From: Chloroflexota bacterium
GTDB lineage: Bacteria; Chloroflexota; Anaerolineae; Caldilineales; Caldilineaceae
Direction of reading: 5' to 3'
DNA length: 33,477 nt
Assembly: GCA_030058085.1 (NCBI GenBank)
Contig: JASGTU010000119.1
Coordinates: forward strand, 1-33,477
A program made the translations under genes and the position numbers. The notes below the pieces were generated by a model, which did no database searches, was not told where the DNA came from, and saw nothing but the letters and a program-made list of their open reading frames with translations. Every line of letters begins with the position of its first letter. Position 1 is the stretch's first letter. Positions 8,851 to 17,011 of the stretch are shown here, in pieces.

Positions 8851-10296
8851 TTAGCGAGACCCAATCTTCTGCATGCGCGTTCGGCTTCCCCACACAAGGG
8901 GATCGCCGTAATAGCCAAGCGCTTCCCAGTCTAGGCGGTCTCCCTCGCCATGGCAGTCGTTGCACTGCAGCGCGCCTGCGGTGGGCGCTACCATATGGGA
9001 GAGAGGCCAGTACATTTCGGTCGGGGCGAAGCCATAGGACCCGCTATACGGCAGGCCGGTGGCTTCGCCGCCGAGGCGTGCTGCCAAATCCCAGTCGAAC
9101 TCCGTCCAGTAGCCGCCTTCTCCTGCGGTCTTTGGGACGATGAGGCGGTCGTATTCGGCGTCGTAGATTTGTGAGGCGCGGTGGACCTTGAAGGGCCATA
9201 TCTTGGCGTCGGCGTCATGGAGGTCGCCGAGCGGTTGGTTGATGGGCGTGAATTCCTCAGGGTCGATCAGATCGCCGAGGATGTAACGGTCTGATGAGCC
9301 GTTGAACCAGTGATACTCGGGCACAAAGTTGCGTTCGTAGGTGAAGCTGCCCTTGATTTTGAGGTAGCTGTGATCGTCTTCGGGCAGATCTTGCCCCGCG
9401 GTCGACCAGTCCCAGTGCATTTTGGTGGCCTCGCGCACCGCGCCTTCGGGGATATGGCAGGTCTGGCAGGCGACGGCGTCGGTATGGGCGTTGAGCCGCT
9501 CGTCGGCGTGAACGTTCGTGCTGTGGCAGTCGGTGCAGGCGATGTTGTTCGTATCGTCGACGCTGACAGAGATGGATCGCCCGCCGATCAGGTGGTCCGT
9601 CGTACGGTGGCAGTCAATGCAGAGAAAGTTGTGACGCCCCATGTGGACGTCGATGCTCTCCGCCGGATAGAAGAGGGATTGGTCGAGGTCGCCGTGTTTG
9701 ACGGCATCGCCGCCGCCGCCGCTAAAATGGCAACTGCCGCAGTTCTGGCGCGTGGGGATACCAGCGCTTTGCGCCGCGGCCACGAGGTCGACGCCTTCTG
9801 CCGGGATGCCGGTCTTGGTCTTGGCGTACTGGCCTGAGGTGTCGTGGCAGACAAGGCAATCCACGGCTGTTTCGTCGGAGAAGTCGAAATCGGCGTCTTT
9901 CCAGCCATAGCCGGCATGGCACGTCGTGCAGCTGGGCCAGTTGCTCTGGATGCCGATGCAGAAGTTGTTGATGGAATTCTTCTTGCCGGTCGTGACGGGT
10001 TCGTCGCGGCCTGGGAGCAGGACCGGCTCGCTTTCCCAGGTCCAGTGCGAGGTATGCATGACCTGCTGTGCGGCGTCTTCGTGGCAGGATAGGCAGGCTG
10101 CGGTCACGGCGGGACCGTCATCGAACGGCCCTTTGAGGAGTGCGCGATGGTCTGTTGGCTGCGGGTGCGGAGGCAGCGCGGTCCAGGGGTCGGGCTTTTC
10201 TTCGCCGACAGGAAAGACGAGCAGCGCAATGGGGACGAACACAATGAGAAGCGTGGCGAGCAGACCCAATACCCAGACGTATTTGAAGTCTCGCAT
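8851..10296 (-). CDS. Octaheme c-type cytochrome, tetrathionate reductase (OTR) family
   Basis: 481-aa protein with an N-terminal membrane anchor or uncleaved signal (residues 6-29) and eight CXXCH sites (68, 123, 147, 186, 226, 254, 277, 445). The segment NNFCIGIQSNWPSC followed by TTCHAGYGW, and the later KIWPFKVHRASQIYDAEYDR, match my recollection of the OTR family. Its structurally known Shewanella member has a lysine-ligated active-site heme and in vitro reduces tetrathionate, nitrite and hydroxylamine. The physiological substrate of the family is unsettled. The frame is open to 10500, but ATG 10296 has GGGAG five bases upstream and begins directly with the anchor. First gene of a four-gene operon with the cytochrome c/b fusion and the YeeE pair. 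Confidence 0.9.
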   Translation of the reverse strand: MRDFKYVWVLGLLATLLIVFVPIALLVFPVGEEKPDPWTALPPHPQPTDHRALLKGPFDDGPAVTAACLSCHEDAAQQVMHTSHWTWESEPVLLPGRDEPVTTGKKNSINNFCIGIQSNWPSCTTCHAGYGWKDADFDFSDETAVDCLVCHDTSGQYAKTKTGIPAEGVDLVAAAQSAGIPTRQNCGSCHFSGGGGDAVKHGDLDQSLFYPAESIDVHMGRHNFLCIDCHRTTDHLIGGRSISVSVDDTNNIACTDCHSTNVHADERLNAHTDAVACQTCHIPEGAVREATKMHWDWSTAGQDLPEDDHSYLKIKGSFTYERNFVPEYHWFNGSSDRYILGDLIDPEEFTPINQPLGDLHDADAKIWPFKVHRASQIYDAEYDRLIVPKTAGEGGYWTEFDWDLAARLGGEATGLPYSGSYGFAPTEMYWPLSHMVAPTAGALQCNDCHGEGDRLDWEALGYYGDPLVWGSRTRMQKIGSR

Positions 10297-10371
10297 AGGT
10301 TCTCCCGGAGAAGTGGACGATGTCAACGGCAATGGCGCGCACGATCCCTCGCGGCAGCGGGCAACATGCGT

Positions 10372-10440
10372 AGTATAGTCCATCGCATGAGGGAGTGATA
10401 GGGACGAATTGCCCGATGTTTTGGGACAAGTGTCACTTGT
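10372..10440 (-). promoter_or_regulatory. Promoter and upstream palindrome of the OTR operon
   Basis: On the minus strand a -10-like TATACT lies at 10377-10372 with no good -35 (CTATCA or TATCAC at 17-18 nt), suggesting an activated promoter. A perfect palindrome ACAAGTG-T-CACTTGT at 10426-10440 is centred about 68 bp upstream of the expected start, a distance typical of activator sites. It is not a standard FNR (TTGAT-N4-ATCAA) or CRP site, so the regulator is unknown. Confidence 0.45.
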
Positions 10441-10487
10441 TAGGCGGGGCGGCTTCAGAAGGCTGAAGGGAGCATAGTGAACACGAA

Positions 10488-10515
10488 CGCCCGGCTGCAA
10501 TCGTGCAACCGGGCG
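10488..10515 (-). terminator. Stem-loop behind the ferredoxin reductase gene
   Basis: CGCCCGG (10488-10494) pairs with CCGGGCG (10509-10515), and inside it TGCA pairs with TGCA around an ATCG loop. This long stem sits 27 nt after the fprA-like stop codon. On the minus strand it is followed by TTCGTGTTC, a weak U-rich tail. It probably terminates the reductase transcript and insulates the OTR promoter. Confidence 0.5.
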
Positions 10516-10542
10516 AGTCAGCGGACATTAACTTGTGAGGCG

Positions 10543-11958
10543 CTAATCGGCGACGGGCATCTTTAGCGCCTGCTCCAGCGCCTCGAGCATTTCGTGCACG
10601 TGGGTGAATTTGACGCGCGGCCTGCCCTGCTTCTCGCCTTCGGCCACCTCGATGCGATCCAGGATGCGCCAGGCGTCAATGGAGATGCTCTGCAGCTCGC
10701 GCTGTTCGAGGATGGCGTCGATGGAGGCCGGATCAGGTTGAGGCGCGGGAGGGGTGGCGGCGATATCTTCCAACATAAGGCGGACAGTCTCAAGCGCGTC
10801 GGGCTTGTTCGTGCCGATCACCCCGGACGGGCCGCGCTTGGCCCAGCCCACAACGTACTCGCCGGGCAGGCGCTTGCCTGAAGCCGGATCGATGACACGG
10901 CCCTCTCGGTTGGGAATGGTGCCGCGGCGTTCATCGTAGGGCACGTCTTCTAGCGCGATGCCCTTGTAGCCGACGGAACGCAGCGCCAGACAAGATGGCA
11001 GGGTCTCGAATTCGCCCAGACCGATGGCGTTCAGGTAGCCGGAATCGTTGGGCTCCAGTTTGTTGCGCTCGATGCGCACCGACGCCACGATGCCGTCGTC
11101 ATCGGCGATCAGTTCGACCGGCGAGACGAGGAAGCGTAGGTGAAGCCGCTTCGGTTTGCCGCTGGGTTGGCGCGCAGCGAACTCGCGGAGAATGTCCAGG
11201 TTGCGGGCTGCACGCGGGTCTTCGGCGATCTCCTTCTCGCTAGCCGGGTCTAGCTCAAGCTCATCGGCGCGCACGATCACGTCTGCGTCTTCCAACTCGC
11301 CCAACTCACGGATTTCGGGATTGGTGAATTTGGCTTGGGCCGGTCCGCGCCGTGAGAGGACGTAGATATCGCGCACGCGACTTCGCTCCAACCGTTCGAG
11401 GGCGTGATCGGCGATGTCGGTGACCTTTAGTTCAGCTATGGACCTGGCGAGAATGCGCGCCACGTCCATGGCGACATTGCCCACGCCAACGACGATGGCC
11501 GTCTCGCAGTCAAGGTCGAAGTCCAAGTCGGAAAAGAAAGGATGGCCGTTATACCAGGCGACGAACTCCGTAGCGGAGAGGCTGTTGCGCAGGTCTTCGC
11601 CGGGGATGCCTAGCTTGCGGTCGGACTGGGCGCCGACTGCGTAGATGATATGGTCGTAGTGCTGCTTCAAATCCGCGTGGGTGATGTCAGTGCCAAAATC
11701 GATATTGCCGAAGAAGCGGAACCGCGGGCTGGATGCAGTCCGGTCGAAGATGCGCGTGACCGACTTGATCTTCTGATGATCCGGTGCGACGCCATAGCGC
11801 ACAAGCCCATATGGCGCAGGCAGACGGTCGAACATATCGACCGTGACTGAGTACTCGCTCTGTTGTAGCAGGCCGCCGGCGGCGTAGAAGCCGGATGGGC
11901 CGGCGCCAATTATGGCTACCCGCAACGGTCGTTTTTCGCTTCCAAGCAACATCGACAT
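10543..11958 (-). CDS. fprA: NADPH-ferredoxin/adrenodoxin reductase-like flavoprotein (FprA type)
   Basis: 471-aa cytoplasmic FAD enzyme that transfers electrons between NADPH and ferredoxin. The FAD-binding motif GAGPSG is at 18-23, followed by the family segment PAPYGLVRYGVAPDH. The NADPH-binding motif GVGNVAMD is at 158-165, and the late motifs VGWAKRGPSGVIGTNK are typical of FprA and mitochondrial adrenodoxin reductase. The length fits. The start has GGGAG six bases upstream. It follows two small membrane-protein genes on the same strand (80-nt gap). No ferredoxin gene is adjacent, so the partner is unknown. Confidence 0.9.
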   Translation of the reverse strand: MSMLLGSEKRPLRVAIIGAGPSGFYAAGGLLQQSEYSVTVDMFDRLPAPYGLVRYGVAPDHQKIKSVTRIFDRTASSPRFRFFGNIDFGTDITHADLKQHYDHIIYAVGAQSDRKLGIPGEDLRNSLSATEFVAWYNGHPFFSDLDFDLDCETAIVVGVGNVAMDVARILARSIAELKVTDIADHALERLERSRVRDIYVLSRRGPAQAKFTNPEIRELGELEDADVIVRADELELDPASEKEIAEDPRAARNLDILREFAARQPSGKPKRLHLRFLVSPVELIADDDGIVASVRIERNKLEPNDSGYLNAIGLGEFETLPSCLALRSVGYKGIALEDVPYDERRGTIPNREGRVIDPASGKRLPGEYVVGWAKRGPSGVIGTNKPDALETVRLMLEDIAATPPAPQPDPASIDAILEQRELQSISIDAWRILDRIEVAEGEKQGRPRVKFTHVHEMLEALEQALKMPVAD

Positions 11959-12038
11959 AAGTCTCCCGTGAAACGGCGGCTCCGTACGACAGGACTGACG
12001 CTCGCATCAGTAGCGAGCGCGAGCAGGCGGAGCTTTCT

Positions 12039-12248
12039 CTAAACGCGTCTGAGCATACCGCCAAACTGGCGCGCCAGCGTCAGGATGCTGATGCCCAGCG
12101 TGAAGTAGTCGCCGGGGCCTAGGTGGGCAAGCGGGTTGCCGTCAACGTCCTCTTCGCCGGAATCGTCGCCGGCAATCCATGCAAAGGCGGCGCCGAGCAG
12201 GGCGCCGGCTGCAATACCCACGATGATTGCTCGCGTCTTGTGGCTCAT
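12039..12248 (-). CDS. Small single-pass membrane protein (69 aa), unknown function
   Basis: 69-aa protein with one glycine/alanine-rich hydrophobic segment (about 7-27, with a GxxxGAxxG-like pattern), an acidic middle (GDDSGEEDVDGN) and a second weakly hydrophobic stretch near 48-66. The ribosome site is weak (GAGAAG). It lies 32 nt after another small membrane-protein gene and before the FprA-like gene, so all three may share one transcript. I recognise no named family. Confidence 0.55.
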   Translation of the reverse strand: MSHKTRAIIVGIAAGALLGAAFAWIAGDDSGEEDVDGNPLAHLGPGDYFTLGISILTLARQFGGMLRRV

Positions 12249-12280
12249 GGTTATCTTCTCGCAGCTATGCTAAGTCTTCG

Positions 12281-12568
12281 TTACCGGCGTCTTGCACCGG
12301 TAAGCACACGTAAGGACTCGGACGCTCGTGCGGCCAAACGCTGGGCGCCAATTACGGGACGCACCACCTGCTCGCTTGCTGTATCGGCCTTTTCGCGGAC
12401 GGCGCCGCTGACGGATTGGGCGGACGTCAACACGATCCGCGCTTGCTGCAGCGCTTTGTGCATGCCCCACACGGCGAAGAAGGAGACCGCGAGCGGGATA
12501 AGCATGCCGATGAAGCACAGCAAGAAAAGCCATACGACTGAGATGTCTCTCCACAGACTCAGACTCAC
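12281..12568 (-). CDS. Small membrane protein (95 aa) with one transmembrane helix and coiled segment
   Basis: 95-aa protein that starts at GTG 12568. It has one strong transmembrane helix (about 10-36), then a charged, probably helical tail. The tail resembles small scaffold or chemotaxis-like coiled segments but has no recognisable domain. A promoter lies directly upstream and a G-rich ribosome site precedes the start. It pairs with the 69-aa gene downstream. Function unknown. Confidence 0.55.
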   Translation of the reverse strand: MSLSLWRDISVVWLFLLCFIGMLIPLAVSFFAVWGMHKALQQARIVLTSAQSVSGAVREKADTASEQVVRPVIGAQRLAARASESLRVLTGARRR

Positions 12569-12612
12569 GAGCGGAATTCCCCCCGCACTGCGCTAAAACC
12601 CAATCGTTCCGT

Positions 12613-12640
12613 ATTGTAGCAGACAGAAAACGGTGGGCAA
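12613..12640 (-). promoter_or_regulatory. Promoter of the small membrane protein/fprA gene group
   Basis: On the minus strand TTGCCC (12640-12635) and TACAAT (12618-12613), with a 16-nt spacer, form a reasonable sigma-70 promoter about 38 nt upstream of the GTG start at 12568. The -35 overlaps the T tract of the preceding terminator, a compact arrangement. Confidence 0.5.
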
Positions 12641-12670
12641 AAACAAATCCCGCCTTCCGGCGCCTGCCGG
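12639..12670 (-). terminator. Probable intrinsic terminator of the tRNA nucleotidyltransferase gene
   Basis: On the minus strand, CCGGC-AGGC-GCCGG (12670-12657) forms a compact hairpin 15 nt after the stop. It is followed a few bases later by a T-rich run TTTGTTTTT (12647-12639). An alternative stem with a GGAA loop overlaps it. Confidence 0.45.
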
Positions 12671-12685
12671 TGGTTGACGGATACG

Positions 12686-15400
12686 CTATTTGCGCACATC
12701 TTTGCTCAATTCGGCGTGGGCAAGTTCAACGGCGAGCGCCATCTCTTGCTCGCGCGTGCGCACGCGCCCGTCGAGGCGAGCGGCGCGCAGCGTATCGAGG
12801 ATGCGGCTGTAGACCGGACCCTTGGGGATGCCCATAGCAGCCAGGTCGTGACCGTCTAGTTCCGGGCGGACATGCTGCCATTTGCGTTCGTATTCTTCCA
12901 GCCATGCCACAACTGTTGGGTATTCGGAACAGGCTATGCGGGCTAGGGCAAGGGCGGTCTCATCCGTTTTTTCCAGGATTGAGACGACTTCGCTGGGCAT
13001 AAGGTCGGTGCGCTTGAGCGCGTTGAGGCGTGAACGTATGAGGGCTAGCCCGGCGGATAGACGCTGCACCTCGGCGCGCAGTCCGAGGCGTTCGGTCAGC
13101 ACCGCGTGAATGTCGGACGAGAGTCGGAACACGAGCAAGCCCCAGTAGAGGCGCTCGACGGGTTCGGCGGCGAGCGCTGAGGATGGGGGCGCGTGGAGGC
13201 GTCTGCTGCGCAAGAGGGCGAATTTGGCGCGCACCCATTCGTCGACGACAAGCGAGGGGTGGATGCGCTCCATCACGCCTAGCGCCACGAGCCGTTCCAG
13301 GGCCTGCTCCGGGGTTTCTTCCTGGAAGATGCGTTCTAGTTCGTGTTTGATGCGTGCGCCGCTGACGCGGTCGACTAGTTCAACCGCGTCTTGCAAGAGT
13401 TCGAGGCTGCGCGGTTCGATGGTGAAGTCGAAACGCTGCTCGTAGCGGATGGCGCGTAGGATGCGCGTGGGATCGTCGACGAAACTAAGGCTGTGAAGGA
13501 CGCGAATGACGCCGCGGTTGAGGTCATTCAGCCCGCCATAGAAGTCGAGCAACTCGCCCCAACGGTCAGGGTTCAGGCAGACGGCTAGCGTGTTAATCGT
13601 AAAATCACGGCGGTGCAGGTCGAGTTTGATGCTGCTCGTCTCGACGGTGGGCAGTACGGTCGGGGCCGTGTAAAACTCGGTGCGTGCGCTCACGAAGTCG
13701 AGGTGCGCGGGAAGGTCGGCGGAGTCGGCCGGTTGAGGCAGGCGGGCCAGAAGCTGATCATAGTGCACGGGGTGGTCATTGTTGTTGAGAAGCCATTTCG
13801 CCGTATTGAAGCGGCGGTGCGGCACGATGCGACCGCCGTAGAGGTCCTTCATGCGCTGGGCGAAGCGGATGGCGTCGCCTTCGATAACAATATCCATGTC
13901 GAGGTTTTGCGCGCCGAGATGCGGGCGATTGAGAAGCAGATCGCGCACGAAACCGCCGACGACGTAGACGGTGAAGTCTAGGCGATCTACCTCCTCACCG
14001 ATCAACTGCAGGAGTGCGTGGGGGACCGGTTGCAGGGTCGTTCTAAGCAGCCGTTCGATCTCGCCGGCGTGCTTTTCGGGCAGGGACGATTCGTCCCACA
14101 GCTTGATTAGGTCGGTGCGGGTGACGATGCCGATGATGTGATCGTTCTCGTCGACGACGGGGATTTGGCCCCAGTTGCTGTCGATCATCAGGCGGCGCAG
14201 CTTGTTCACCGAGTCGTCAGGGCGGGCGAAGATCTGACCGGCGCGCATGAAGCGGCTCACCGGCTGGTCGCCCAGTTCGTGGGTGAGGGCCCGATCCGTT
14301 TCGCGCCGCGTGAGCACGCCGAGCAACTCCTCGCGCCCGTCCGGGCGGCGTTCGACGACGGGAAAGCCCTCGTGACCGTAGCGCTGCATCAATTCAGCGG
14401 CGGCGTGGATTGACATGCGCGGCGACAGGATCTGTGGGCGGCCTGCGCTCATGATGTGGCGCACGGTTACGGCCGAGCGACAGATTTCTTCGACGAGACG
14501 CACAATGCGGTCGCGCACGATCTGCGTCTTGTTGTGGCGGGCTGGGATGGGCGCGGCAGCGGCGCGCGGATGCCCGCCGCCGCCCAGCTCGGCTGCGACT
14601 TTGCCCACGTCGATCTCGTCAGTGGTGCTGCGCGCCACGACCTGGATGATGTCGCCGAGGTTGACGACGAGGAAGAGGGCGTCGGTCTCGTGAAAGTCGC
14701 GCAGCCGAGTCGCCAAGGCGCTCAACTCCTCGCGGAAATCGCGCGCATCGGCCTGGGCGATGACGACGGTATGGCCGGAGATCTCCAGGAACTCGCTGTG
14801 ATCGATGAGCACGTCGAGCAGCGCGCGCTGGGCTTCGCTCAGCGGGTGGTTGAGGAAGTGACTGAGCACCTCCAGATTGACGTTGCGCTGCGGCTCCAAC
14901 AGCCAGGCCAGACAGCGCGCATCGCGGTGGGTGGTGGAGGGGTAAGTCAGGCTGCCGGTATCTTCGTGGATGCCCAGGGCGAAAAGCGTCGCCTCGACGG
15001 GCGTAGGCGCATAATCCGCCACGATCAGGCGTTCGAGCAGTAGGGTCGTGTTGGCGCCGACTGCGGCTGACCAGACGTTATTTTCCTCGCGCGGCTGATC
15101 CTCGTCGACGTGGTGGTCGATGATGAAGAACTCGACGTTGCGATCCATGCCCTTGACCCAGTTGACCGAGCGGGAATCGACCAGTATGGCGCGGCGCACG
15201 CGGCCTTTGGGCGTCTCGCGGTCCGTGATGAAGCGAAAGTGGTTTTTGTAGAGCGTCAGGAAATCGCGGACGTTGCGGTTCAGCCGGCGCGGCAGGACGG
15301 GCAGTGCATCCGGGAAGAGCAGCGAGGCGCCAAGTAACGAAGCCAGGGCGTCGAAATCCGTATGCTCGTGGGTGAGGATCACGTCGAAGGTATTGCTCAT
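12686..15400 (-). CDS. DHH-CBS-poly(A)-polymerase-type tRNA nucleotidyltransferase
   Basis: 904-aa multidomain protein. The N-terminal DHH phosphoesterase domain has HEHTDFDALAS (11-21), VDSRS and DHH at 95-97. DHHA1 has GGGGHPRAAA (273-282). Two CBS domains follow (about 315-437). The class II nucleotidyltransferase head has GGFVRD (482-487) and catalytic DMD (501-503), then an RNA-binding C-terminus. This architecture is known from A-adding or CCA-adding tRNA nucleotidyltransferases of deep-branching bacteria. It would complete the 3' CCA of tRNAs such as the tRNA-Arg at the window start, which lacks encoded CCA. Whether it adds A only or full CCA cannot be told here; the answer depends on whether a second enzyme exists elsewhere. 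It follows the amidohydrolase gene by 17 nt. Confidence 0.9.
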   Translation of the reverse strand: MSNTFDVILTHEHTDFDALASLLGASLLFPDALPVLPRRLNRNVRDFLTLYKNHFRFITDRETPKGRVRRAILVDSRSVNWVKGMDRNVEFFIIDHHVDEDQPREENNVWSAAVGANTTLLLERLIVADYAPTPVEATLFALGIHEDTGSLTYPSTTHRDARCLAWLLEPQRNVNLEVLSHFLNHPLSEAQRALLDVLIDHSEFLEISGHTVVIAQADARDFREELSALATRLRDFHETDALFLVVNLGDIIQVVARSTTDEIDVGKVAAELGGGGHPRAAAAPIPARHNKTQIVRDRIVRLVEEICRSAVTVRHIMSAGRPQILSPRMSIHAAAELMQRYGHEGFPVVERRPDGREELLGVLTRRETDRALTHELGDQPVSRFMRAGQIFARPDDSVNKLRRLMIDSNWGQIPVVDENDHIIGIVTRTDLIKLWDESSLPEKHAGEIERLLRTTLQPVPHALLQLIGEEVDRLDFTVYVVGGFVRDLLLNRPHLGAQNLDMDIVIEGDAIRFAQRMKDLYGGRIVPHRRFNTAKWLLNNNDHPVHYDQLLARLPQPADSADLPAHLDFVSARTEFYTAPTVLPTVETSSIKLDLHRRDFTINTLAVCLNPDRWGELLDFYGGLNDLNRGVIRVLHSLSFVDDPTRILRAIRYEQRFDFTIEPRSLELLQDAVELVDRVSGARIKHELERIFQEETPEQALERLVALGVMERIHPSLVVDEWVRAKFALLRSRRLHAPPSSALAAEPVERLYWGLLVFRLSSDIHAVLTERLGLRAEVQRLSAGLALIRSRLNALKRTDLMPSEVVSILEKTDETALALARIACSEYPTVVAWLEEYERKWQHVRPELDGHDLAAMGIPKGPVYSRILDTLRAARLDGRVRTREQEMALAVELAHAELSKDVRK

Positions 15401-15417
15401 CTTCGCTCCGCCTGCGC

Positions 15418-16806
15418 CTAAGCCTTGCCGGCGCGCTGCAGAAGTTGCCGCGCTGCCTGGTTATGCGCCTGCACCAGCAGGTCGGTTTCGACATACAGCG
15501 GCTTTCCATTCTCCACCAGCATATGGCCGTTTACCATAGCGAAGTCGACGGTCATGGGGTGACAGAAAACCAGCGCTGCGACCGGGTCGTGGACGGCTGC
15601 GCCGGAATACGAGATGGCGTTGAGGTCGAAGGCGACCACGTCGGCGGCCTTACCGGAGGCAAGGGAACCGATGTCGTCGCGGCCGAGCACAGCGGCGCCG
15701 CCTACGGTGGCGAGTTCGAGCGCCTGGCGGGCGCTCATGGCATGCGGGTCGCCCTGGACGCGCTGCAAGAGCATGGCCTGCCGGGCTTCGCCGAGGAGGT
15801 GGCTGCTGTCGTTGCTGGCGCTGCCGTCTACGCCCAGACCGACGGCTACGCCTGCTTGGCGCAGGGCGCGGATAGGGGCGATGCCGCTGGCGAGCCGCAT
15901 GTTGCTGTTGGGGCAGTGAGCCACGCCGGCGCCGGCGCGGGCAAAGGCGCCAATCTCGGCCTTGTTGATGTGTACGCAGTGTGCATGCCACACGTCGCTC
16001 CCCAGCCAGCCAAGCGATTCGGCATAGGCGGCGGGGCGCTGCCCGAAGGCGGAAAGGCAGAACTCCTCTTCGTCGACTGTTTCGGCCAAGTGGGTGTGCA
16101 AGCGTATGCCTGCCGCGCCGAAGCTGCGGGCGAGGGCAGCGCTTTCGCGCATGAGGTCTGGGCTGACGCTGAAGGGGCTGCACGGCGCCAGGACGACGCG
16201 ACGCATGGCATAGGGCGACGCGTCATGGTAGGCTTCGACCACGCGGCGGCAGTCGCGCAGGATGCTCTCCTCGTCCTCGGTGACGCGGTCCGGCGGCAGC
16301 CCGCCCTTGCTTTCGCCGAGGCTCATGCTGCCGCGTGCCCCGTGGAAGCGAACGCCGATCTCTTCGGCGGCTTCGAATTGGTCGTCGAGGCGGCAGCCGT
16401 TGGGCCAGAGATAATGATGGTCGCTTGATGTGGTGCAGCCGCTGAGGAGCAGTTCGACGAGGGCAAGCTGCGTGCTAACGCGCACGTCTTCGGGTCGCAG
16501 TTCCGCCCAGATGGGATAGAGCGTCTTGAGCCAGTCGAAGAGCACGGCGTCCTGTGCATCGGGGATGACGCGCGTCAAGGTTTGGTAGAAGTGGTGGTGG
16601 GTGTTGACGAGCCCAGGCAGTACGATTTTGCCGGCAGCGTTTACAGTCCGGTTGGCCTGTTGCGCCAACTCGGGCGGCAGCTCGGCGGAGGGGCCAACCC
16701 ACTCGATCACATTGTTGCGTATCGCCAGCGCCCCGTCGGGTATCTCGCGCCGGTCAGCATCCATCGTGACCAGGGTTGCGGCATGTCGGATTACGGTGCG
16801 CATCAT
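15418..16806 (-). CDS. 8-oxoguanine deaminase / hydroxyatrazine-type amidohydrolase
   Basis: 462-aa metal-dependent amidohydrolase. The metal-binding strand reads GLVNTHHHFYQTLTR (about 66-80). Further ligands are in RLHTHLAE and HAHCVH, and the catalytic aspartate is in GLGVDGSASND. The segment LAPCSPFSVSPDLM and the NTHHHFYQT start are characteristic of the 8-oxoguanine deaminase and hydroxydechloroatrazine ethylaminohydrolase group. It likely deaminates an oxidised or substituted purine or triazine in the cytoplasm, and 8-oxoguanine is the best guess. Either of two consecutive ATG codons can be the start. It is cotranscribed with the tRNA nucleotidyltransferase gene; no functional link is obvious. 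Confidence 0.85.
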   Translation of the reverse strand: MMRTVIRHAATLVTMDADRREIPDGALAIRNNVIEWVGPSAELPPELAQQANRTVNAAGKIVLPGLVNTHHHFYQTLTRVIPDAQDAVLFDWLKTLYPIWAELRPEDVRVSTQLALVELLLSGCTTSSDHHYLWPNGCRLDDQFEAAEEIGVRFHGARGSMSLGESKGGLPPDRVTEDEESILRDCRRVVEAYHDASPYAMRRVVLAPCSPFSVSPDLMRESAALARSFGAAGIRLHTHLAETVDEEEFCLSAFGQRPAAYAESLGWLGSDVWHAHCVHINKAEIGAFARAGAGVAHCPNSNMRLASGIAPIRALRQAGVAVGLGVDGSASNDSSHLLGEARQAMLLQRVQGDPHAMSARQALELATVGGAAVLGRDDIGSLASGKAADVVAFDLNAISYSGAAVHDPVAALVFCHPMTVDFAMVNGHMLVENGKPLYVETDLLVQAHNQAARQLLQRAGKA

Positions 16807-16883
16807 GTCATGGCCTCCGGTTCAGGTGAAAGGCGGCGGCGCAGAGTCCGCGAAATCGGCGCCGGTCTCGCCCGTATAGAGAC

Positions 16884-16912
16884 AGCATAGCCTGCATTGC
16901 GCTGGAGGTCAA
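16884..16912 (-). promoter_or_regulatory. Sigma-70 promoter of the amidohydrolase/tRNA nucleotidyltransferase operon
   Basis: On the minus strand TTGACC (16912-16907) and TATGCT (16889-16884) are separated by exactly 17 nt, each matching consensus at five of six positions. The expected start is near 16877, giving a leader of about 70 nt before the amidohydrolase ATG. Confidence 0.6.
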
Positions 16913-17011
16913 CGCGCCGGAGGGGCTAGATACGAACGGGTCAGGACGGCTTTCAGGGCGACGTATCGGACACGGACGGTATGCCACCCTGGGCGCGGTT
17001 ACCGAGTTGGG

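Noticed and set aside
10426-10440. Reading the palindrome as an FNR or CRP site
   Set aside because: Neither TTGAT-N4-ATCAA nor TGTGA-N6-TCACA spacing fits; kept only as an unclassified operator.
15445-16428. Long plus-strand reading frame opposite the amidohydrolase gene
   Set aside because: It is antisense to a gene with intact metal-binding motifs, and the protein it would encode shows no domain.
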